NCBI GenBank assembly: GCA_937967285.1
Contig: CALBSU010000136.1
Location: 1 to 7,263 of the forward strand
From: an uncultured Acidobacteriota bacterium
Lineage (GTDB): Bacteria; Acidobacteriota; Blastocatellia; RBC074
Reading direction: 5' to 3'
DNA length: 7,263 nucleotides
Shown: positions 1 to 7,263 of the stretch, piece after piece
How positions within the stretch are numbered: position 1 is the first letter of the stretch
Layout of the letters: every line of letters starts with the position of its first letter
Made by a program: the position numbers and the translations under genes
Notes under the pieces: model-generated
Seen by the model: the letters and a program-made list of their open reading frames with translations, nothing else
The model's database searches: none
What the model was told of the DNA's origin: nothing

Positions 1-2
1 TT

Positions 3-45
3 CTTTGCGGTTCAACTCCTTTGCCACCTTTGCAGCCTTTGCGGT

Positions 46-58
<13 letters not shown>
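3..58 (+). repeat. Tandem CTTTGC-core repeat at the 3' end of the YfhO-family gene
   Basis: On the plus strand the core CTTTGC occurs at 3-8, 19-24, 28-33 and 37-42, with a variant CTTCGC at 53-58, so spacings are 16, 9, 9 and 16. A longer unit, CTTTGCGGTTCAACTCC at 3-19, recurs at 37-53 with one difference (16 of 17), a period of 34. The stretch is mostly non-coding but overlaps the last codons of the gene ending at 46. The repeat runs to the window edge and may continue beyond it. Short spaced CTTTGC/CTTGGC repeats of this kind are, from general knowledge, seen between genes in diverse environmental bacteria; I know of no settled function. Confidence 0.8.
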
Positions 59-2973
<2,915 letters not shown>

Positions 2974-2976
2974 TCG

Positions 2977-2983
2977 TCACCTC
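2977..2983 (-). promoter_or_regulatory. Ribosome binding site of the YfhO-family gene
   Basis: GAGGTGA on the minus strand, with GAGG ending 6 nt before the ATG at 2973. It is the same Shine-Dalgarno sequence used by rplS and nearly that of khpA, so this gene is well equipped for its own translation initiation even though no convincing promoter was found in the gap above it. Confidence 0.75.
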
Positions 2984-3019
2984 TGTCAATTGAGCTATTT
3001 TTTGTACATCTGAAATTTC

Positions 3020-3166
3020 GACGCCAAGAAGCCAAGAGCGCAAAGAAGGCCAAGTTTAATCATGCATTCAAACACCGGATTATGCCGATGGTCGAGCAGA
3101 GAGGTGGAGGTATCTTAAGCAATTCCGAACTTAATTCTATCCTGGCACTCTTGGCTTCTTGGCGTC
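3020..3166. repeat. 147-bp element with perfect 19-bp inverted arms
   Basis: The left arm at 3020-3038 reads GACGCCAAGAAGCCAAGAG and the right arm at 3148-3166 is its exact reverse complement. Extending inwards gives 21 matches of 22. The arms enclose 109 nt with no open reading frame of note. Both arms are made of spaced cores with mirrored spacing: GCCAAG at 3023 and 3031 and GCAAAG at 3040 on the left, CTTGGC at 3158 and 3150 and CCTGGC at 3141 on the right. The element fills most of the gap between the two membrane-protein genes, ending 10 nt from the stop of the upstream one. It could be a small non-autonomous mobile element, a REP/BIME-like repeat, or a transcribed structure. No target-site duplication is obvious. 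Confidence 0.8.
3023..3054 (-). repeat. Four spaced GCCAAG/GCAAAG cores in the left arm
   Basis: Cores GCCAAG (3023-3028), GCCAAG (3031-3036), GCAAAG (3040-3045) and GCCAAG (3049-3054) lie 8, 9 and 9 nt apart. The third core is the exact complement of the CTTTGC core repeated at 3-58, which ties the two loci to one repeat family in opposite orientation. Confidence 0.75.
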
Positions 3167-3176
3167 AAAAATCAAA

Positions 3177-4877
3177 TTACCACTTCTCGCGCTGATCCGG
3201 CGGCCCGAAATCGATCACGCGGTAATCGTATGGATTTCCGGGGCGGTAGACCGTCGGAAACTTCTGAAGTTGAGGCTCGGGCAGCAGCGGATAGGCCGAG
3301 AACCGGACGAAATGCCGGATTCCGAGGCTTTTCCATAGATCCCATCTGTCGGCCGGCCTGCTCCAGGCGACCGTTTTTCGCCCGGTATAAAGAAAGACCA
3401 GCGGCGGATTGAGCGTGACCACGGGTTTGTCCCTCGGCAGCGAGCGATCGACCCAGTTCATGACGTCTTCCGCATCGAGAAAAGCCTGCATCCAGACCGG
3501 TTTTTCGAGAGCCGAGTCGCTCAGCTTGCGCGAAAGATAGCTTTGATGGCCGTAAAGATTGACGATCAGTATCAGAACGATGGCCGCGCCGGCTGAGATC
3601 CCTGCCGCATTCCTCAGGCCGATCCGGCCGAGCAGGCCGCCGATGACCGATGCGCCGCAAACAAGGTAGTAAAAGAGCAGCGGCGTCAGCGGGAGAAGAA
3701 ACCTGATCGTCTCCCACGGCCAGAGAACAGTGACGGCGATCAGCATCGGCACGGCGATCTCAGCCAGTCCGATCCTCTTCCGGACGGCTGAAACGTATCC
3801 GACGATCATAATCAGGCTGATCAGATACGAGACCGGTATGGTTCCCTCGGTCTTGTCGGTGAATCCTTCTGCGGAGAGGCGCCGGGCTTCCGCGATCGGA
3901 TCCCTCAGGCTCTCGAAGACCGGTGCAGCCGTGATGTGGAGTGCATCGAAGCCCGCCACTTCGAGCAGGTTGTTCCAGACCCTCGACGGCAGATCCGCGA
4001 CCGTGATCCTGTCCGACTCCTCGATCGAGGCGACGCGCTGCCAGAACTGGTCGGTATAGGGTTGAACGATGTGCCCGCCCTGCTCGAACTGCTGTTCCGC
4101 CGTCGGCGAATTGATTCGCGAATAGATGACCCACGGTCCGGCAGTCAGAGCCACGATCGCCGCGAAGACGATTGCCTGTCTGATCAGCCGAAGTTTGAGC
4201 AGATATAGGAAGGCGGCTCCGATCAGAGCCACGGCGATCGAACGGGTCAGAAACGAGTAAGACGAGACCAGCGCGCCGGCCGCCAGCAGCAACCACGCCC
4301 TGCGTTTCGGGCCTGCGAACTCTTCTGCCGCCGTCTCGACCAGCAGAATCGTCGAGATCAGAAGCAGCGTGAAGAAGCATTCCGACATGACCGTCGAAGT
4401 CGCGAGGAATGCCAGCGGCACGCAGAGCATGAACGCCAGCGCGATCCCGAGAGCCTGCAGAGGACTCACATTCCTGAAACGGCGCAGGTAGGCGATCGTC
4501 AGCCAGCCGGTCCCGAGCATCGATGCGATCGAAACCGATTTGAGCAGCCAGAGATTTTCGGGAAATTGCGGCGAAAGGCGATAGAAGATGGAAAGCAGGA
4601 ACGGGAATCCCGGCGGATAGAGCGGAAGGATGCCCGGCGACGGCGAATTGATGACCGTGTACCCGGCGCCCTCGGCGAGCGCTCGGGCGAGCAGCACGTA
4701 CCATCCGTCATCGATCGTCAGCCCGACGACCTGATCCAGTCTCAGAGCGTAGACGGCGAATGCTGCGGCGAATCCCGCGACGGTCAGCAACCTGAAGGCG
4801 GCAGTGCTCTTCTGACTGCCGCCTTCCGAGATCTGAACTTCGGCGCTATCTGAATTCACCGGGTCGTCAGCATTCAT
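3177..4877 (-). CDS. ArnT/PMT-like GT-C family glycosyltransferase, membrane protein
   Basis: This 566-residue protein has a short cytoplasmic N-terminus, a first membrane helix at about 30-50, and then the loop motif TIDDGWYVLLARALAEG with an acidic pair at D56-D57, the usual catalytic or metal-binding position in GT-C enzymes. It continues with LPLYPPGFPFL (84-94), TVMSECFF (162-169), LTRS (210-213), a soluble insert at about 255-345, RFLLPLTPLL (392-401), and a C-terminal soluble part from about 445. This layout fits the PMT/ArnT-like superfamily, which moves sugars from polyprenyl-phosphate carriers to lipids or proteins outside the membrane. Donor and acceptor are not readable here. The ATG at 4877 lies 9 nt after the rplS stop with only a weak AGG ribosome site, suggesting co-transcription and perhaps translational coupling. 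The protein ends REKW before a TAA stop. Confidence 0.87.
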   Translation of the reverse strand: MNADDPVNSDSAEVQISEGGSQKSTAAFRLLTVAGFAAAFAVYALRLDQVVGLTIDDGWYVLLARALAEGAGYTVINSPSPGILPLYPPGFPFLLSIFYRLSPQFPENLWLLKSVSIASMLGTGWLTIAYLRRFRNVSPLQALGIALAFMLCVPLAFLATSTVMSECFFTLLLISTILLVETAAEEFAGPKRRAWLLLAAGALVSSYSFLTRSIAVALIGAAFLYLLKLRLIRQAIVFAAIVALTAGPWVIYSRINSPTAEQQFEQGGHIVQPYTDQFWQRVASIEESDRITVADLPSRVWNNLLEVAGFDALHITAAPVFESLRDPIAEARRLSAEGFTDKTEGTIPVSYLISLIMIVGYVSAVRKRIGLAEIAVPMLIAVTVLWPWETIRFLLPLTPLLFYYLVCGASVIGGLLGRIGLRNAAGISAGAAIVLILIVNLYGHQSYLSRKLSDSALEKPVWMQAFLDAEDVMNWVDRSLPRDKPVVTLNPPLVFLYTGRKTVAWSRPADRWDLWKSLGIRHFVRFSAYPLLPEPQLQKFPTVYRPGNPYDYRVIDFGPPDQREKW

Positions 4878-4886
4878 TCGCCTGGA

Positions 4887-5276
4887 TCATTTTTCGGTCT
4901 TCGCGGCGGCCTTGGCGGCAGCCTGAGCGCGTGTATCGCGTTCGCGGATTCTGGCGGCCTTGCCGCGCAGCTCGCGCAGGTAGTAGAGCTTGGCGCGACG
5001 GACGCGTCCGCGCTTGACGACATCGATGTGATCGATGATCGTCGCGTGAAGCGGGAAGATACGCTCGACTCCGACGCCGAACGAGGTCTTGCGGACGGTG
5101 ATCGTCTCGGCGACGCCGCTGCCCTTGCGGGCGATAACCACGCCCTCGAAAGCCTGCAGGCGCTCCTTCGTCTCGCTCTCCTTGATCCTGACGTGAACGC
5201 GGACCGTGTCTCCGGGAATGAAGTCGGGAATATTCGACTTCAACTGCACATTGTTTATTGGATCGAGTTTATTCAT
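4887..5276 (-). CDS. rplS: 50S ribosomal protein L19
   Basis: L19 sits at the 30S-50S interface of the large subunit. The protein shows the family core in order: [12 protein letters not shown] (20-31), [14 protein letters not shown] (39-52), [18 protein letters not shown] (60-77) and [16 protein letters not shown] (87-102), then GKAARIRER. The start is set at 5276, giving 129 residues beginning MNKLDPINN. It has GAGGTGA just upstream and matches the usual L19 N-terminus. An ATG at 5321 in the same frame would add 15 residues, overlap the end of trmD and lack family similarity. After the core there is an Ala/Lys-rich tail ([13 protein letters not shown]) not present in the E. coli protein. The gene follows trmD by 22 nt and is the last translation gene of the operon. 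Assignment is secure. Confidence 0.96.
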   Translation of the reverse strand: MNKLDPINNVQLKSNIPDFIPGDTVRVHVRIKESETKERLQAFEGVVIARKGSGVAETITVRKTSFGVGVERIFPLHATIIDHIDVVKRGRVRRAKLYYLRELRGKAARIRERDTRAQAAAKAAAKTEK

Positions 5277-5281
5277 TAATA

Positions 5282-5288
5282 TCACCTC
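5282..5288 (-). promoter_or_regulatory. Ribosome binding site deciding the rplS start
   Basis: GAGGTGA on the minus strand, with GAGG ending 8 nt before the ATG at 5276. It lies inside the 22-nt trmD-rplS gap and argues for this start over the upstream ATG at 5321, which would fall within trmD. Confidence 0.8.
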
Positions 5289-5298
5289 AACATCAAAT

Positions 5299-6064
<766 letters not shown>

Positions 6065-6066
6065 GA

Positions 6067-6606
6067 TCAAAGCTCCAGCAGACCGTCCGGCGGCACGATC
6101 TCGATCAGCCTGCCGGCGATGTCAACCCTGGGGCAGATCTCGCGCGTGAACGGGATCAGATATTCGCGCGGCCCGCCGGCGTCCTCTCCGGCAACGACCA
6201 GCAGCGGAGCGGCTCCGAAATCTCTCACCTCTTCGACCCTGCCCAGTTCCCCGCCGCCGGCCACCTCGACCCGGCATCCGATCAGGTCGAAGTTGTAGTA
6301 GCTGTCGTGCGGGAGCTTAACCAGCTCGCGTCGCTCGACGACCAGAGTCATGTTTCGCAGCTCATCGGCGCGCTCGACGCTGCCGTATCCCTCGAACTTC
6401 AGAATGACGCGGCCTTTGTGGAAGCGATGGCCGGTCAGCTTCAAACTGAAAAGCGAACCGTCCGGTCGTCTGGCAGTGACCGTCTCGATTATTCCGAACC
6501 GCTCCGGAAAATCGGTCATCAGCTCGGCGATCACTTCGCCCCTCACGCCGTGCGGCCTTGCGATCCGTGCGATGCCGATCAGATCCTGTTCGTCGGTCGG
6601 GCTCAT
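6067..6606 (-). CDS. rimM: Ribosome maturation factor RimM
   Basis: RimM assists late assembly of the 30S subunit head and binds protein S19. The 179-residue length is normal. The N-terminal RimM barrel starts with IGIARIARPHGVRGEV (10-25) and runs to about 92 through LTGHRFHKGRVILKFEGYGS and RADELRNMTLVV. The C-terminal PRC-barrel begins at YYNFDLIGCRVEV (103-115), includes LGRVEEVRDFGAAPLLVV (121-138) and YLIPFTREICPRVDI (149-163), and ends in the typical PPDGLLEL. The ATG at 6606 lies 24 nt after the khpA stop with only a weak purine-rich stretch upstream, so initiation may rely on ribosomes arriving from khpA. It sits directly before trmD, as in most bacteria. Confidence 0.95.
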   Translation of the reverse strand: MSPTDEQDLIGIARIARPHGVRGEVIAELMTDFPERFGIIETVTARRPDGSLFSLKLTGHRFHKGRVILKFEGYGSVERADELRNMTLVVERRELVKLPHDSYYNFDLIGCRVEVAGGGELGRVEEVRDFGAAPLLVVAGEDAGGPREYLIPFTREICPRVDIAGRLIEIVPPDGLLEL

Positions 6607-6630
6607 CGCGCTTCGTCTCTTGCGGCTCGG

Positions 6631-6861
6631 CTATTCAAGGATCTCGAGGACAAAACGCTTCTTGAGCTTGGTGCCCGAAGCGTTAAGTATCGTCCGGATG
6701 GCTCTCGCCGTCCGCCCCTGCTTGCCGATCACTTTGCCGAGGTCGCCGTCGGCCACTCTCAGTTCGAGCACGGTGGTCTGCGATCCTTCGTGTTCTTTCA
6801 CCCTGACCTGATCAGGATGATCGACCAGCGCTCCGGCGATCAGCTCAATCAACTCTTTCAT
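6631..6861 (-). CDS. khpA: KH-domain RNA-binding protein KhpA
   Basis: A single small KH domain of 76 residues. The KH signature is clear: [19 protein letters not shown], with the GxxG loop GKQG at 46-49, followed by the last strand ([10 protein letters not shown]). The family (KhpA, formerly YlqC) binds RNA and, in Gram-positive bacteria where it has been studied, works with KhpB/Jag/EloR to affect cell elongation and division and RNA stability. Its place between rpsP and rimM is the standard one outside the gammaproteobacteria. The ATG at 6861 has GAGGTG five bases upstream. The stop is TAG, whereas the other four translation genes end in TGA. The partner gene khpB is not in the window. Confidence 0.94.
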   Translation of the reverse strand: MKELIELIAGALVDHPDQVRVKEHEGSQTTVLELRVADGDLGKVIGKQGRTARAIRTILNASGTKLKKRFVLEILE

Positions 6862-6866
6862 CGATA

Positions 6867-6872
6867 CACCTC
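6867..6872 (-). promoter_or_regulatory. Ribosome binding site of khpA
   Basis: GAGGTG on the minus strand, 5 nt before the ATG at 6861. It fits the GAGGTGA pattern seen before rplS and the YfhO-family gene. Confidence 0.7.
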
Positions 6873-6881
6873 AACTCAGGT

Positions 6882-6902
6882 CGGCCCCTCGAGGCCGTCG
6901 AG
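6882..6902. other. Small alternative hairpins in the rpsP-khpA gap
   Basis: Two mutually exclusive 5-bp stems overlap here: CGGCC (6882-6886) with GGCCG (6893-6897), and CTCGA (6888-6892) with TCGAG (6898-6902). Neither is followed by a T-run, so a terminator is unlikely. They may be chance pairing in GC-rich DNA or mild processing or attenuation elements in the longest gap of the operon. Confidence 0.25.
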
Positions 6903-6917
6903 TTGTCGGACGGAAGA

Positions 6918-7178
6918 TCAGTTGCCGGCTTCCGGCTCCTGATGCTGCTCCGCCTTGCGAATCAGACTCCGGACCGTGTCGGTCGGCTGCGCGCCGCACT
7001 TGAGCCAGTAACTGATCCGATCGTGATCGAGTTTCAGCTCGACCGGCTCGCGACAGGGGTTGTAGTAACCGACGATCTCAACGAAACGTCCGTCGCGCTT
7101 GGCGCGCTTTTCGGCGACCACGACCCTGTAGAACGGCTTCTTCTTCGCTCCCTGTCTCGTCAATCTTATTGCTAACAA
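6918..7178 (-). CDS. rpsP: 30S ribosomal protein S16
   Basis: S16 is an early assembly protein of the small subunit, binding 16S rRNA. The 86-residue protein carries the full family pattern: [22 protein letters not shown] near the N-terminus, then [14 protein letters not shown] (28-41), and [17 protein letters not shown] near 57-73. It ends in a short polar tail ([10 protein letters not shown]). The start is TTG at 7178: the same frame has a TAA at 7187-7185 just upstream, no ATG or GTG precedes the conserved IRL segment, and GGAGGT lies 8 nt before the TTG. The first codons (TTA, ATA, AGA) are AT-rich and unlike the rest of the gene, which probably keeps the start region unstructured. It is the first gene of the translation operon in view. 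Confidence 0.95.
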   Translation of the reverse strand: MLAIRLTRQGAKKKPFYRVVVAEKRAKRDGRFVEIVGYYNPCREPVELKLDHDRISYWLKCGAQPTDTVRSLIRKAEQHQEPEAGN

Positions 7179-7186
7179 AACGAATT

Positions 7187-7192
7187 ACCTCC
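7187..7192 (-). promoter_or_regulatory. Ribosome binding site deciding the rpsP TTG start
   Basis: GGAGGT on the minus strand, 8 nt before the TTG at 7178. Its last base is the first base of an in-frame TAA, which rules out any start further upstream. This is the strongest Shine-Dalgarno sequence in the window, as expected for a ribosomal protein gene. Confidence 0.8.
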
Positions 7193-7215
7193 GAGTTTAA
7201 TCGAAAAACCCATGC

Positions 7216-7244
7216 ATTATACTTAAGCCGGCGGCAGATTCCAG
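7216..7244 (-). promoter_or_regulatory. Probable sigma-70-type promoter of the rpsP operon
   Basis: A perfect TATAAT on the minus strand at 7221-7216 sits in AT-rich DNA. A possible -35 hexamer, CTGGAA at 7244-7239, is 17 nt upstream but matches only 3 of 6 consensus bases. Transcription would begin near 7209, giving a leader of about 30 nt that includes the ribosome site. The -10 box is convincing by eye; the -35 is weak, so an activator or read-through from an upstream gene is possible. Confidence 0.55.
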
Positions 7245-7261
7245 CGCGCCGGACGATTTTC
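7223..7261 (-). other. Possible 3' end of an upstream gene
   Basis: Reading the minus strand from 7261, one frame gives ENRPARWNLPPA and then TAA at 7225-7223. The GC-rich character of this stretch, against the AT-rich DNA after the TAA, would fit the tail of an upstream gene; ffh is a frequent neighbour of rpsP. Twelve residues are too few to identify it, and another frame is also open to the edge, so this is only a possibility. Confidence 0.2.
7228..7252. repeat. Short inverted repeat overlapping the rpsP promoter
   Basis: CCGGCG at 7228-7233 pairs with CGCCGG at 7247-7252 around a 13-nt loop. No T-run follows on the minus strand, so it is not a typical terminator for an upstream gene. It overlaps the suggested -35 region and could be an operator half-site pair or chance in GC-rich sequence. 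Confidence 0.3.
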
Positions 7262-7263
7262 AG

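Noticed and set aside
2984..2989. TTGACA on the minus strand, a perfect -35 hexamer
   Set aside because: It lies only about 10 nt before the ATG of the YfhO-family gene, leaving no room for a -10 box and leader.
3020..3166. The inverted arms as a classical rho-independent terminator for the upstream glycosyltransferase gene
   Set aside because: The loop would be 109 nt and no T-run follows the distal arm in the direction of transcription.
3020..3166. A CRISPR array
   Set aside because: The cores are only 6 nt and 8-9 nt apart, and the long repeats are inverted rather than direct with spacers.

Overview
The window is a compact bacterial chromosome segment. All seven recognisable genes lie on the minus strand, so transcription runs from the right end (7263) towards the left (1). 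GC content is high inside genes and drops sharply in the two real intergenic stretches. No rRNA, tRNA, CRISPR array, transposase or phage gene was seen. The taxon cannot be fixed from this sequence. The order rpsP-khpA-rimM-trmD-rplS is common to many phyla. The high GC, the large YfhO-type membrane protein and the intergenic CTTTGC/CTTGGC repeats would suit an environmental lineage such as an Acidobacteriota relative, but that is a weak inference.

Right part (about 4887-7263): a canonical translation operon. A TATAAT box at 7216-7221 and a strong GGAGGT ribosome binding site precede rpsP (S16), which starts with TTG. Then come khpA (KH-domain RNA-binding protein), rimM (30S maturation factor), trmD (tRNA m1G37 methyltransferase) and rplS (L19). 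Gaps are 56, 24, 3 and 22 nt. The best start for rplS is position 5276, which gives 129 residues. A longer in-frame reading would begin inside trmD and is not supported.

Middle and left part (46-4877): two large integral membrane proteins that look like extracytoplasmic GT-C-type glycosyltransferases. The first (3177-4877, PMT/ArnT-like, 566 aa) starts only 9 nt after rplS and is probably co-transcribed with it. The second (46-2973, YfhO family, 975 aa) follows after a 203-nt AT-richer gap. Together they suggest transfer of lipid-linked sugars to a cell-envelope acceptor, but no substrate can be read from the sequence.

The most unusual content is repetitive. The 203-nt gap holds a 147-bp element (3020-3166) with perfect 19-bp inverted arms around a 109-nt centre. 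The arms are built from 6-nt cores (GCCAAG or GCAAAG) spaced 8-9 nt apart. Cores of the same family occur at 3-58, where they supply the last codons and the stop of the YfhO-family gene, so that gene is bracketed by related repeats. Apart from this the region reads as ordinary, and I found no convincing new multi-gene system.
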